DNA of 64,000 nucleotides from Acanthamoeba sp. SK_2022b (Eukaryota; Discosea; Longamoebia; Acanthamoebidae), in assembly GCA_027943245.1 (NCBI GenBank), contig JANDJZ010000392.1, positions 1 through 64,000 of the forward strand. Direction: 5' to 3'. A program made the translations under genes and the position numbers. Numbering within the stretch: position 1 is the first letter of the stretch; each line of letters starts with the position of its first letter. Under the pieces are notes generated by a model, which did no database searches, was not told the origin of the DNA, and worked only from the letters and a program-made list of their open reading frames with translations. This document shows positions 47,871 through 56,333 of this stretch, piece after piece.

Positions 47871-49082
47871 TCACCCCGCATTATGCCGCCGGCTGAGAAA
47901 AGCCAGCGCCAACAGCGCTCCTGATACCGCCGCCGCCAGCACCAGCCAGGCAGGGGCCGCCCAACCGGCCTCGGCCACGATGGCGCTCAGCGCGACCGGG
48001 CCGATCACCTGGCCGAGATAGTTCCCCTGCATCACCAGCCCCAGGCTCAGCGGCAGCAGCGTCGGTTCCGGCGTCGCCGCCGGCGTGGCGGCCAGAATGG
48101 TGGCGGGCAGCATGCCGGCGATGGCGCAGAACAGGAAACACAAGGGGATCAGCAGGCCGTTGGGCGTCATCGGCAGGAAAATGCCGATGCCGAAGATGCC
48201 TATGATCAGGCTGGTGGCCGCGAGCAGGCTACCGGCCCGCAGACCGCGCGACAGCAAGAGCCCGGCGGCGAGGTTGCCGATGATGTTCGCCGCCACCGCC
48301 GCCGCGCTGATGCCGCCGGCGGCCGCCAACGACAGGCCGATGCGTTGCATCAGGAAGATCGGCAGGAAGGTCATCACCGAGAAAAACTGCAGGTTGTAAG
48401 TGGTGAACATCAGCGCCAGCAACAGCGGCCGGCGCGCCCGTAGCATCGCGCCCAGCGCTTGCCGCAGCTGTAACGGCGGAACGTGTGCCTCGGCGGTGCG
48501 TCGGGGGGTGGTCAACGGCAGCAGCAGGGCGGCCAGCATCGTCAGCGCCGCACCGGCCTGCCAACTCTGTTGCCAGTCGGCCAGGTGTGGGCCGAAAAAC
48601 AGCGAAATGGCGATGCCCGCCGGCATGAAGGTGCTCCAGATGCCGAACACCAGGCTGCGCTGCGCTGGGGCGACGAGGCGGTTCAGCACCGCCGGCGAGG
48701 CGACCACCACGATCACGAAGCCGAGGCCTTCGACAAAGCGGCTGACGATCAACCCGCCGAAGTCGTGCAGCGTGGCGCCGGTAAAGCTGGCGGCGCTGAT
48801 GATCAGCAGCCCAAGCGCCAGCAGGCGCCGGTCACCCCAGCGGCGCACCAACAGCCCGGCGGCGATGCCGCCGAACACGCCGACGAAGGGAAAGGTCGAA
48901 ATCACCCAGCTCAGCGCCTCGAGCGAACGGCCGAACTCGGCCTGCAGCGCCGGCAGCGCGATGGTGGCCTTGCCCACGTGCAGCGCCGCGGCGATGCCGG
49001 CGAACAGCACGTTGACGACGGCTAACCAGGGCGTGGCGGCGGGAAGAACGCGGTCGATGGCGTCCGGTTTTATCGCGGTCAT
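47871..49082 (-). CDS. MFS transporter
   Basis: 403 residues from the ATG at 49080-49082, with GGAGAG upstream; the frame extends 45 bp further. Twelve hydrophobic segments; loop 2-3 motif LLVRRWGDRRLLALG corresponds to the MFS motif A (GxLaDrxGrrxxl). Likely a drug or metabolite exporter of the DHA1/NarK-like type. Substrate unknown. Confidence 0.85.
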   Translation of the reverse strand: MTAIKPDAIDRVLPAATPWLAVVNVLFAGIAAALHVGKATIALPALQAEFGRSLEALSWVISTFPFVGVFGGIAAGLLVRRWGDRRLLALGLLIISAASFTGATLHDFGGLIVSRFVEGLGFVIVVVASPAVLNRLVAPAQRSLVFGIWSTFMPAGIAISLFFGPHLADWQQSWQAGAALTMLAALLLPLTTPRRTAEAHVPPLQLRQALGAMLRARRPLLLALMFTTYNLQFFSVMTFLPIFLMQRIGLSLAAAGGISAAAVAANIIGNLAAGLLLSRGLRAGSLLAATSLIIGIFGIGIFLPMTPNGLLIPLCFLFCAIAGMLPATILAATPAATPEPTLLPLSLGLVMQGNYLGQVIGPVALSAIVAEAGWAAPAWLVLAAAVSGALLALAFLSRRHNAG

Positions 49083-49313
49083 AACACTCTCCAGTGGCGG
49101 TAACGCCATCACTATGTGCTCTTGCAACGGCTGAGGTCGTTCAAATGCTGCGCTATCACGCGGGGAAATTATTCATTTCGAGCTTTATGGATTGCGCGCC
49201 TTCGTTGTTTGGTTTGCCAGCGTGCCGCCCTGCGTGGACGCTCGCCTCCCTTCAGCGGTTTACTGTTCCGACACGCAGCAGGCGTGTGGTATTCATTTTA
49301 TAAGGAGCAGTGT

Positions 49314-49772
49314 ATGTCAGAGATGATGAACGAGAGTGGGGCGCCGGCCATTGAATGGAGCTATGGCGGCCGGGGTGATGATATCAGCAGCAGCCTGAGC
49401 CTCGACACGGTCGAGGAGCAGCCGCAGGGTTTCTTGATGACGGTCGATCGGCCGGTGCAGATCTTTAAAGACGCGCTGTCGCCGATGATGGCCTTTGTCA
49501 CGCTGCTGCGCCCGCTGTACGCCAAGACGGGCGAGGGCTTCCAGTACGTGCCGGTTTCCAACCCCTGGACCGACGTGCAGCGCCTGCCGGCCAGCGCAGG
49601 CTATCTGGGCGTGCAGGTCAACGCCGGGCTGTTCTTCCACGGCGCCAAGCCGACGCACTATAAAGATCGCGACGGCCAGATGAAGCCGATCGACGGCGGC
49701 ACGCTTTTGCAGAACATCACCGTGCTGCATCAGGTGGCGCAGCCGCTCGGCCCGGGTGAAGGCGCCGTCTGA
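49314..49772 (+). CDS. Hypothetical protein, 152 residues
   Basis: ATG at 49314 with AAGGAG upstream. Soluble, no signal peptide, ends in a polar GPGEGAV tail. No motif recognised. It contains DRPVQIFKDALSPMMAFVTLLRPLYAK followed by a beta-rich half. It precedes the DUF2000 gene by 99 bp on the same strand, possibly an operon. Confidence 0.6.
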   Translation: MSEMMNESGAPAIEWSYGGRGDDISSSLSLDTVEEQPQGFLMTVDRPVQIFKDALSPMMAFVTLLRPLYAKTGEGFQYVPVSNPWTDVQRLPASAGYLGVQVNAGLFFHGAKPTHYKDRDGQMKPIDGGTLLQNITVLHQVAQPLGPGEGAV

Positions 49773-49871
49773 GTCGGCAGCGTTATCACGGGGGCCGGAC
49801 GCGGCCCCTTATCGCGCCTTGAAACCGTGCGCCGGTTGGGTAAAACTGGCTGCCTATTCAAGGAGAAGAGC

Positions 49872-50288
49872 ATGTACAGCGACAACGAGAAAAAGTTTTA
49901 TATCATCCTCAACCGCAATCACGAACCGGCCACGCTGTTTAACGCTTCCTGCCATCTGACGGCGGGCATCACCGATCTGATCGAGCAGCGCGAGTTTCAC
50001 CACTATCCGAGCAGCCTCGACGGCGTCAGCGCCAATATGAGCCACTACCCGATCGTCATCCTGCAGGCCAAGAACAGCAGCCAGCTCAGCAACCTGATTC
50101 TGAAGTGCAAGGAAGAGGGCGTGTTGTCCAACTTCTTCACCACCACCATGCTGTCACACTCCGCCGAACAGCAGATCGCCGACACCGCCAACACCCCTTA
50201 CGAACAGCTGGATTTCGTGGCGGTGGCGCTCTACGGCGACGCCGAACAGCTTAAGCCGCTGACCAAGAAATTCTCCGTCTACCGCTGA
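49872..50288 (+). CDS. DUF2000-family protein
   Basis: 138 residues from the ATG at 49872, preceded by AGGAGAAGAG. Resembles the DUF2000 family: an N-terminal KKFYIILNRNHEPATLFNASCHLTAG and later SNFFTTTML...AVALYGDAEQLKPLTKKFSVYR. Peptidyl-tRNA-hydrolase-like fold known for some members; biochemical role unknown. Confidence 0.7.
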   Translation: MYSDNEKKFYIILNRNHEPATLFNASCHLTAGITDLIEQREFHHYPSSLDGVSANMSHYPIVILQAKNSSQLSNLILKCKEEGVLSNFFTTTMLSHSAEQQIADTANTPYEQLDFVAVALYGDAEQLKPLTKKFSVYR

Positions 50289-50300
50289 AAACGCGGGATC

Positions 50301-50651
50301 TCAGACGCTGGCGCCGTCGTAGGTGTGGATCTGCAACGCATCCAGCGCGACGTCAGGCACGCAGCGCAGGTTAACGGCGCACATCGCGGCGCCGTCCGGC
50401 GCGGTGCCGTAGGCGAAGGGCTGGGCGCCGCAGACTCGGCAGAACTGATGGCGGATCTTGTGATGATTGAAAGTGTAAGTGCTGAGCTGGTCCTGGCCGC
50501 TGTTGAGCGTGAAAGCGCTGATGGGGAAGAACGACAGCAGCAGCCCTTTGCGGCGGCAAATTGAACAGTTGCAGCTGAGGGCTTCGGTGGGCAGTTCGGC
50601 GTCTACGGAAAAGGTGACGGCGCCGCAGTGGCAGCTTCCCTGGAATGACAT
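50301..50651 (-). CDS. GFA-family (CENP-V/Gfa) zinc protein
   Basis: 116 residues with the Gfa cysteine pattern: GSCHCGAV (C7, C9), SCNCSICRRKG, and CRVCGAQPF. Binds zinc; the family includes glutathione-dependent formaldehyde-activating proteins but most members are uncharacterised. Confidence 0.85.
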   Translation of the reverse strand: MSFQGSCHCGAVTFSVDAELPTEALSCNCSICRRKGLLLSFFPISAFTLNSGQDQLSTYTFNHHKIRHQFCRVCGAQPFAYGTAPDGAAMCAVNLRCVPDVALDALQIHTYDGASV

Positions 50652-50792
50652 AGCGATGATCCTGTAACAGGGGAGAGTGTTTGCCCAGTATAGTGCAATT
50701 TATCGCCACTCGGCCGCGCAGGGCCTGGTTTCCTTAGTAAATGCGCGGTTTTCTGGTAGGTTAGAGCTTAACGTCATCAAAAGGAGATCGCG

Positions 50793-51002
50793 ATGTTAGA
50801 ACACTATTATCCGGCCAATATGGGCGCCGAACCGGTCACGGACGAACAGCACAAACGGCTGGTGGCGGTGCAGGCGGCGCTGGAATTGATCAAGGCCACG
50901 CTGTCGGATACCAACGACGGCAACGGCGTAGACTTCCAGCTGAAGGCGGCGGAGAAGCACATCGGCCCGATGGCCGACGCCATTCAGGAAGCCCTGAAGT
51001 AA
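50793..51002 (+). CDS. Small conserved hypothetical protein, 69 residues
   Basis: ATG at 50793 with AGGAG upstream. Mostly helical; it starts MLEHYYPANMG and ends DAIQEALK. No family recognised. A strong terminator follows 18 bp after the stop, supporting a real short gene. Confidence 0.65.
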   Translation: MLEHYYPANMGAEPVTDEQHKRLVAVQAALELIKATLSDTNDGNGVDFQLKAAEKHIGPMADAIQEALK

Positions 51003-51020
51003 CGGTTCGCCGTCACCTCA

Positions 51021-51047
51021 ACCGCCCGCACCGGGCGGTTTTTTTTT
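51021..51047 (+). terminator. Terminator after the 69-residue gene
   Basis: ACCGCCCG-CAC-CGGGCGGT followed by eight or nine T. Confidence 0.92.
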
Positions 51048-51155
51048 GCGCTGATTACTGCGATTTTTTTAGTGGCGCATTGCCTTTTTCCCGGCTGGTG
51101 CCGTGAGCGACGCGATCCTACTCTAGCGATCCGAATCCTTATCAGGGTCATGCTC

Positions 51156-52250
51156 ATGTTCCGCTTCAGCCTCTTTTCTTTCTTATTACAGCGCCACCGG
51201 CGCGTCACCCGGTTGGCCGGCGTCGCGCTGCTTCTCAGCGGCGTCATGCAGGCGCAGTCCGCGCAGCGTATCGAATTCTCGCCGGATGCCGCCGGCGCTT
51301 ATCCAGAGGGTATCGCCTGGAACCCGCGCGCCGGTGCGTTCCTGGTCTCCTCCCTGCGCGGTGGGCAGCTTGGCCTGGTCTACCCGGATGGCCGCTATCG
51401 GCGGTTTTCCACCGGTAAAGGGCTTATCACTACCTCCGGCATGCTGGTGGACGCCGAGCGTAATCGGGTGCTGGTGTGCAACGAAGACGTGGGGGTCTCC
51501 CTCAGCTCTGTGCCCGGTACGCGCAATCGCGTGGCGCAGGTGCTGGAGTTCAATCTCGATACCGGCGCGCTGCAGCAGACGTACGATCTCTCATCGTTAA
51601 GCCATGGGCCGACGCTGGCCAACGACCTGGCGCTCGACGCGCAGGGCAATATCTACGTGACCGACAGCTTCCAGCCGCAGATTTACAAGGTCGACCGGGC
51701 AACGCGCCAGGTGTCGATTCTGGTGCGCTCAGCGCGTTTGATGCCGGCCGAGGTTCCCGCCGCTGCGCAGGGCACGCAGCCTTATCTCAACGGCATCGTG
51801 TATCATCCGGATGGCTATCTGATTGCGGCGGACTACACCCGCGGGCTGTTGTGGAAGGTGACGCTGGATAGCGCGCCTGCGATAAGTGAAATCAGGCTGC
51901 CGCAGCGGCTGAAAGGGCCGGACGGGCTGCGGCTCAAAAACGCCCATGAATTGGTGATCGTACAGTCTTTTCCGGGGGCAAAGGGGAGCATGTCCGGCGA
52001 CGTAACGCTGCTCTCCTCGAACGACGACTGGGCCAGCGCGCATATCACGGCGGTCGCCACGCCGCCGGAATTGGATGGGCCGACCGGCGCCGCGCTGCGC
52101 GATGGCGAGGTGTGGGTCGTCAACTCGCGTTATCCCCGTTTGTTTGCCGACGTCGCTCAGGCGGAGAGAACCAGGACGTTCAGCATCGTCAGGGTGGCGT
52201 TAGAGCGGAGGCCCGCCGATCGGCGACGGTTGCCAACCCGGCCGGAATAG
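51156..52250 (+). CDS. Secreted SMP-30/gluconolactonase-like beta-propeller protein
   Basis: 364 residues from the ATG at 51156 (MFRFSLF); an ATG at 51150 is the alternative. A signal peptide-like stretch ends near MQAQSAQR. The remainder is a six-bladed propeller, with NDLALDAQGNIYVTDSFQPQIYKVD (calcium-site type Asn-Asp) and YLNGIVYHPDGYLIAADYTRGLLWKV. Probably a periplasmic lactonase-like enzyme; substrate unknown. Confidence 0.75.
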   Translation: MFRFSLFSFLLQRHRRVTRLAGVALLLSGVMQAQSAQRIEFSPDAAGAYPEGIAWNPRAGAFLVSSLRGGQLGLVYPDGRYRRFSTGKGLITTSGMLVDAERNRVLVCNEDVGVSLSSVPGTRNRVAQVLEFNLDTGALQQTYDLSSLSHGPTLANDLALDAQGNIYVTDSFQPQIYKVDRATRQVSILVRSARLMPAEVPAAAQGTQPYLNGIVYHPDGYLIAADYTRGLLWKVTLDSAPAISEIRLPQRLKGPDGLRLKNAHELVIVQSFPGAKGSMSGDVTLLSSNDDWASAHITAVATPPELDGPTGAALRDGEVWVVNSRYPRLFADVAQAERTRTFSIVRVALERRPADRRRLPTRPE

Positions 52251-52268
52251 GATTAAATGCCGCACTGA

Positions 52269-52284
52269 CTGTATAAATAAACAG
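52269..52284. promoter_or_regulatory. LexA (SOS) box upstream of qnr
   Basis: CTGTATAAATAAACAG matches CTGT-N8-ACAG, with an AT-rich core as in strong SOS boxes. It lies 9 bp before the start codon. qnrB genes are known to be LexA-regulated through a box in this position. Confidence 0.85.
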
Positions 52285-52293
52285 GTGCGCGCG

Positions 52294-52938
52294 ATGAGTC
52301 TGATGTTGAAGGGTGAAAAGATTGACCGTAACCGCTTTACCGGCGAGAAGATTGAAAACGGCAGCTTTATGCTGTGTGATTTTTCGGGCGCCGATCTGAC
52401 CGGCACCGAGTTTATCGGCTGCCAGTTTTACGATCGCGACAGCCGACAGGGCGGCAATTTCAGCCGCGCGATACTGAAAGACGCCAGCTTCAGAAGCTGC
52501 GATTTGTCGATGGCCGACTTCCGCCACGCCAGCGCCCTGGGGCTGGAGATCCGCGAGTGCCGCGCGCAGGGTGCCGATTTTCGCGGCGCCAGCTTTATGA
52601 ACATGATCACCAGCCGCACCTGGTTTTGCAGCGCCTATATCACCAAAAGCAATCTGAGCTACGCCAACTTCGCCAAGGTGGTGCTGGAGAAATGCGAGCT
52701 GTGGGAAAACCGCTGGCACTGCGCACAGGTGCTCGGCGCCAGCTTCAGCGGTTCCGATCTGTCCGGCGGCGAGTTCTCCGGATTCGACTGGCGCGCTGCC
52801 GACGTCACCCAGTGCGATTTGAGCAACGCGGAACTGGGCGAATTGGATTTGCGCACCACCGATCTGCAGGGTGTCAAAATGGACAGCCTGCAGGCCGCGC
52901 AGCTGCTGGAGCGGTTAGGGATTGCGGTTATCGGCTAA
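52294..52938 (+). CDS. Qnr pentapeptide-repeat protein (SmaQnr/QnrB-like)
   Basis: 214 residues from the ATG at 52294, the QnrB length. Right-handed beta-helix of pentapeptide repeats (A/C-D/N-L/F-x-x); KIDRNRFTGEKIENGSF, CDFSGADLTGTEFIGC, GADFRGASFMNMIT and GGEFSGFDWRAADV are Qnr hallmarks. It mimics DNA and protects gyrase and topoisomerase IV from quinolones. It is the chromosomal Serratia type. The open frame runs 9 bp upstream of this start. Confidence 0.9.
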   Translation: MSLMLKGEKIDRNRFTGEKIENGSFMLCDFSGADLTGTEFIGCQFYDRDSRQGGNFSRAILKDASFRSCDLSMADFRHASALGLEIRECRAQGADFRGASFMNMITSRTWFCSAYITKSNLSYANFAKVVLEKCELWENRWHCAQVLGASFSGSDLSGGEFSGFDWRAADVTQCDLSNAELGELDLRTTDLQGVKMDSLQAAQLLERLGIAVIG

Positions 52939-53055
52939 TAAATTGCCCCAGGCCCGTTTTCCACGGTGCCTGGGGGAAATATGTTTACGCGGTTTATGAA
53001 TATAAATTTAAATATTGCTTGCTTAAATAACTCAGCCGTGTGTAAATAGCGTCAT

Positions 53056-53231
53056 CGGTTTGTAGTACAGACCTTATGAAAGCAGTTTTAGTAAAGCAGT
53101 TCTCAGTATTAGCGATATCCCTCAGATACCTCTTCTTCCGCGAATTTTCTTCTCTAGTGCCCCATAAGTTTCCAATAAAAACAGACCTCTATCGCCCTAT
53201 GGCGTCGCAAAAATAGAAAGGAAATATCTCT
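53056..53231 (+). promoter_or_regulatory. Cold-shock 5' leader with cold box
   Basis: CGGTTTGTAGTACAGACC at 53056-53073 resembles the cold box at the start of cspA-type transcripts. The leader to the ATG at 53232 is about 176 nt, similar in length to the E. coli cspA thermosensing leader. GGAAA precedes the start codon. Such leaders refold at low temperature to permit translation. The preceding 52939-53055 is AT-rich and should contain the promoter. Confidence 0.75.
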
Positions 53232-53444
53232 ATGTCTACTAAAATGACGGGTTTGGTAAAATGGTTTGATGCAGGTAAAGGCTTCGGCTTTATCACCCCG
53301 GCAGACGGCGGCAAAGACGTGTTCGTACACTTCTCCGCTATCCAGAGCAACGATTTCAAAACGCTGGACGAAGGCCAACAGGTTGAGTTCACTATCGAAA
53401 AGGGTATGAAGGGTCCTTCTGCCGGCAACGTGGTCGCGTTATAA
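53232..53444 (+). CDS. CspA-family cold-shock protein
   Basis: 70 residues, single cold-shock domain: RNP1 KGFGFI at about 17-22 and RNP2 VFVHFSAI at about 30-37. Binds single-stranded RNA and DNA as a chaperone. Which paralogue (CspA, B, E or G type) cannot be decided by eye; the long leader with a cold box suggests a cold-inducible one. Confidence 0.95.
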   Translation: MSTKMTGLVKWFDAGKGFGFITPADGGKDVFVHFSAIQSNDFKTLDEGQQVEFTIEKGMKGPSAGNVVAL

Positions 53445-53528
53445 TTTTCGGCCAAGGTGCGGTTTCTTACGACAGCGATGAAGGTTTAAGCCGGAGCAGT
53501 TAAGAAATAACACCCTCAGCCTGAATAA

Positions 53529-53553
53529 ACTCCGGGTTCGCCCGGAGTCTTTA
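53529..53553 (+). terminator. Terminator of the cold-shock gene
   Basis: ACTCCGGG-TTCG-CCCGGAGT followed by CTTTAT: a UUCG tetraloop hairpin with a short T-rich tail. Confidence 0.8.
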
Positions 53554-53558
53554 TCGAT

Positions 53559-53636
53559 ACGTCATTAGCTCAGCAGGAAGAGCGGCAGCGAAATATTCGT
53601 TGGCGGACTGGGGTTCGATTCCTCGATGACGTTCCA
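53559..53636 (+). tRNA. tRNA-like element or degenerate tRNA with encoded CCA
   Basis: 78 nt that fold as a cloverleaf: acceptor ACGTCAT/ATGACGT (seven perfect pairs), TA at positions 8-9, D-arm GCTC/GAGC with AGCAGGAA loop, T-arm with the GGTTCGATTCC core, discriminator T, and CCA. The anticodon arm is abnormal: CAGCG/CGTTG with loop AAATATT, so position 33 is A instead of U and an extra base lies before the stem; the nominal anticodon would be ATA. It starts 6 nt after the cold-shock terminator. It could be a pseudo-tRNA or a regulatory tRNA mimic. Confidence 0.45.
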
Positions 53637-53654
53637 ATAATTAACTATTATTGG
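53634..53654. repeat. Eight-base hairpin overlapping the CCA of the tRNA-like element
   Basis: CCAATAAT-TAACT-ATTATTGG. The left arm begins with the CCA of the tRNA-like element, so the two structures would compete or stack. No T run follows. Confidence 0.6.
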
Positions 53655-53747
53655 CAACAGAAAAACAGATTTTCGCATAAATAATAATGCCGCTTTCCAG
53701 TCTGTTTTCCTGTTGTGAAAAAGTCGCGCTTAGGCTGCGTAATGTTG

Positions 53748-53837
53748 GAGTGTTGGATGGACGCTTACGCCATAACATGACAGCCGGGAAAGTCACCGGC
53801 ACATGATTAATAGCCCCGGCTCTGGCCGGGGTTTTTT
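53748..53837 (+). ncRNA. Candidate small RNA with strong terminator
   Basis: The terminator CCCCGGC-TCTG-GCCGGGG plus six T (53814-53837) points on the plus strand but has no plus-strand gene immediately before it. A TTGTGA (about 53715-53720) with a TAATGT-like -10 further on would start an RNA near 53748, with an internal GCCGG/CCGGC stem. Alternatively it ends a transcript running from the tRNA-like element. No known sRNA recognised. Confidence 0.35.
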
Positions 53838-53849
53838 GTGCCCGCGATC

Positions 53850-54527
53850 TTAACGCTGCGAGTCCAGCCGTTCGTTGTTTTTCACCACGTCCTGCGCTTT
53901 GAGGTAGCTCTCGATCAGCAGCTGATAGGCCGGGAAGATTTTGGTGTAAACCTCGGCCCACTGCTGAGCGTCGGCGCGATTCCAGCTGCCCTGCAGCTCC
54001 GAGGCGACGCCGGCGGTGTCGATCGGTACCACGCCGGCCTGCACCACGCGTGCCAGGGTGATTTCCTGCGCCATTTTCGAGTAGGTGCCGGAGGCGTCGA
54101 TCACCGCGAACACTTTATAGCCTTCGGCCACCGCGCTGATGGACGGGAAGGCCATGCAGACGCTGGTGATGGTGCCGGCGATGATCAAGGTTTTGCGGCC
54201 GGTGGCTTTGACCGCCGCCACGAAGTCCGGGTTGTCCCAGGCGTTGATTTCCCCTTTGCGGGCGACGTATTGCGCGTGCGGCGCATTTTGGTGAATTTCC
54301 GGGATCAGCGGGCCGTTCGGGCCCTGCGGCACCGAGGCGGTGGTGATCACCGGCAGTTTGCTGAGGGTGGCGATGCTGGCCAGGGCAGCGGCGCGGGCGC
54401 GCAGTTCGGTCATCGGCATGTCGGCGACGGTTTGGAACAGGCCGCTCTGGTGGTCGATCAGGAGCATGACTGCGTCATTGGCATCAATAACAGGACGCTG
54501 GCCGTTGAAGTTGGCTGGAGTGCTCAT
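53850..54527 (-). CDS. Isochorismatase-family hydrolase (YcaC-like)
   Basis: 225 residues from the ATG at 54525-54527, with AAAGGAAAA upstream. Cysteine-hydrolase triad D25 (LLIDHQSG), K91 and C124 ([10 protein letters not shown]). Close in layout to E. coli YcaC, an octameric hydrolase of unknown substrate. Stands alone. Confidence 0.85.
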   Translation of the reverse strand: MSTPANFNGQRPVIDANDAVMLLIDHQSGLFQTVADMPMTELRARAAALASIATLSKLPVITTASVPQGPNGPLIPEIHQNAPHAQYVARKGEINAWDNPDFVAAVKATGRKTLIIAGTITSVCMAFPSISAVAEGYKVFAVIDASGTYSKMAQEITLARVVQAGVVPIDTAGVASELQGSWNRADAQQWAEVYTKIFPAYQLLIESYLKAQDVVKNNERLDSQR

Positions 54528-54787
54528 GGTGTTTTCCTTTTCTCGTCGTGAGGTCAGTGGGTATCTTCTTTGATTGATAAGGCTGAAACTCAGCACTTGC
54601 CTACAGTGTAGGGAGGGGCGAAAAATCCGGTAGACCGTGCAGGCGGGATGCATCGTTCCACAGATGGAACGACGGTGCGGAAGGCGAGCGAACCCGCGCT
54701 GGGCTAAACTTAAGATGCATGAGAAACATGCGGCAAGGAGCGCCATCCTGTTTACGGATTACGGAGTTGACGAGGAGGGCCGCCATC

Positions 54788-55216
54788 ATGGCTTACCGGC
54801 ATATCGTTGTCGCCACGGATCTCAGCGAAGACGCCGAGTTCCTGCTGGGCAAAGGCGCCAGACTGGCCGCCGCGCTCAAGGCTAAACTTTCCCTGATCTA
54901 TATCGACATCCACCGCGCCGGTTATTACGTCGATCTGGGCGTGGGCGATTACAACTACACCGATCGCACCTTTTCGGAGCGGGTGAAGAATATGCTCAAT
55001 GCGATCAAAGGGCAGTCGTCCTACCCGGTCGAAGAGGTGATCGTCAGCCGCGGCGCGTTGACGGAAGAGCTGAACCGGGTGGCGAAAGAGAAAGGGTTCG
55101 ACCTGGTGATCTTCGGCCACCATCACGACGTCTGGAGCCGGCTGGTCTCTGCGGCGCGCCAGGCGATCAATGAACTGAACGTCGATCTGCTGGTTGTTCC
55201 CATCGAGAAGAAATAG
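54788..55216 (+). CDS. Universal stress protein, UspA type
   Basis: 142 residues from the ATG at 54788 (MAYRHIVVATDLSED). Usp fold; the C-terminal FGHHHDVWSRLVSAARQAINELNVDLLVVPI lacks the G-2x-G-9x-G ATP-binding pattern, as in UspA/C/D rather than UspF/G. The gene diverges from the hydrolase by 260 bp. Confidence 0.85.
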   Translation: MAYRHIVVATDLSEDAEFLLGKGARLAAALKAKLSLIYIDIHRAGYYVDLGVGDYNYTDRTFSERVKNMLNAIKGQSSYPVEEVIVSRGALTEELNRVAKEKGFDLVIFGHHHDVWSRLVSAARQAINELNVDLLVVPIEKK

Positions 55217-55531
55217 TCGCGGCCGCCTGCGGGCGGCTGCCGTTTTTCATTCACATCGTTTATCTCTGTGCGGCTATAACCGCACACCTGCAATAGTCTC
55301 GCCCGCTGACAATCCGCCAGGCAAATAGTGACTAACCGTAATTTTATTTTATCCATCAATATGTTGGCCAAAATCCGATAAAGGTTAATCCAGCGCATTG
55401 AAATCACTGACATACCTCCTTTTGGTTAATAAACCGCACGTTTTGACTGGCTCTCAGGGGAGGGGCGCCTTATCCTCGGGGTAATGAGATTTGTATGACT
55501 TATATAAATACGTTCACATGGAGGAGGTCTC
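55217..55531. other. Intergenic region before butanediol dehydrogenase
   Basis: 315 bp without a gene. A weak terminator-like hairpin GCCGCC/GGCGGC at 55222-55237, then TGCCGTTTTT, closes the Usp gene. The AT-rich stretch 55310-55520 should hold the promoter of the next gene. Confidence 0.5.
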
Positions 55532-56287
55532 ATGCGTTTTGACAATAAAGTCGTGGTTATCACCGGTGCGGGCAACGGCATGGGGGAAGCGGCGGCGCGG
55601 CGGTTCTCCGCCGAGGGCGCCATCGTGGTGCTGGCCGACTGGGCCAAAGAGGCGGTAGATAAGGTTGCCGCTTCGCTGCCGAAGGGCCGGGCGATGGCGG
55701 TACATATCGACGTGTCCGATCACGTCGCGGTTGAGAAAATGATGAACGAGGTGGCGGAAAAACTGGGCCGCATCGACGTCCTGCTGAACAATGCCGGCGT
55801 ACACGTGGCGGGCAGCGTGCTGGAAACCAGCGTCGACGACTGGCGCCGCATCGCCGGGGTCGATATCGACGGCGTGGTGTTCTGCTCCAAATTCGCCTTG
55901 CCGCACCTGCTGAAGACCAAAGGTTGTATCGTCAATACCGCGTCGGTGTCCGGCCTGGGCGGCGACTGGGGCGCGGCCTACTACTGCGCGGCGAAAGGCG
56001 CGGTGGTCAACCTGACGCGCGCCATGGCACTGGACCACGGCGGTGACGGCGTGCGTATCAACTCGGTCTGCCCGAGCCTGGTGAAAACCAACATGACCAA
56101 CGGCTGGCCGCAGGAGATCCGCGACAAGTTCAATGAGCGCATCGCGCTGGGGCGTGCGGCGGAGCCGGAAGAAGTGGCGGCGGTGATGGCGTTCCTGGCC
56201 AGCGACGACGCCAGCTTTATCAATGGCGCCAACATCCCGGTCGATGGCGGGGCGACCGCCTCGGACGGTCAACCGAAGATCGTTTAA
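55532..56287 (+). CDS. budC: meso-2,3-butanediol dehydrogenase / acetoin(diacetyl) reductase (SDR)
   Basis: 251 residues. NAD site TGAGNGMG at 11-18; catalytic S138, Y151 and K155 (SVSG, YCAAK). I recognise it as the Serratia BudC/SlaC type, which interconverts acetoin and 2,3-butanediol at the end of mixed-acid/neutral fermentation. It lies apart from the acetoin synthesis genes (budAB), as reported for Serratia. GGAGG gives a strong ribosome site. SDR identity is certain, substrate less so. Confidence 0.75.
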   Translation: MRFDNKVVVITGAGNGMGEAAARRFSAEGAIVVLADWAKEAVDKVAASLPKGRAMAVHIDVSDHVAVEKMMNEVAEKLGRIDVLLNNAGVHVAGSVLETSVDDWRRIAGVDIDGVVFCSKFALPHLLKTKGCIVNTASVSGLGGDWGAAYYCAAKGAVVNLTRAMALDHGGDGVRINSVCPSLVKTNMTNGWPQEIRDKFNERIALGRAAEPEEVAAVMAFLASDDASFINGANIPVDGGATASDGQPKIV

Positions 56288-56292
56288 GTGGT

Positions 56293-56333
56293 AAAACAGC
56301 AGGCCCGGTCAGGATGACCGGGCCTGCTGTTTT
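56293..56333. terminator. Bidirectional terminator between budC and puuB
   Basis: Perfect 19-bp stem beginning AAAACAGCAGGCCCGG, GGA loop, complement ending TTTT. Confidence 0.95.

Noticed and set aside
53641..53961. 106-codon minus-strand frame next to the tRNA-like element
   Set aside because: It runs through the strong terminator at 53814 and into the start of the hydrolase gene's 3' region; no protein features.
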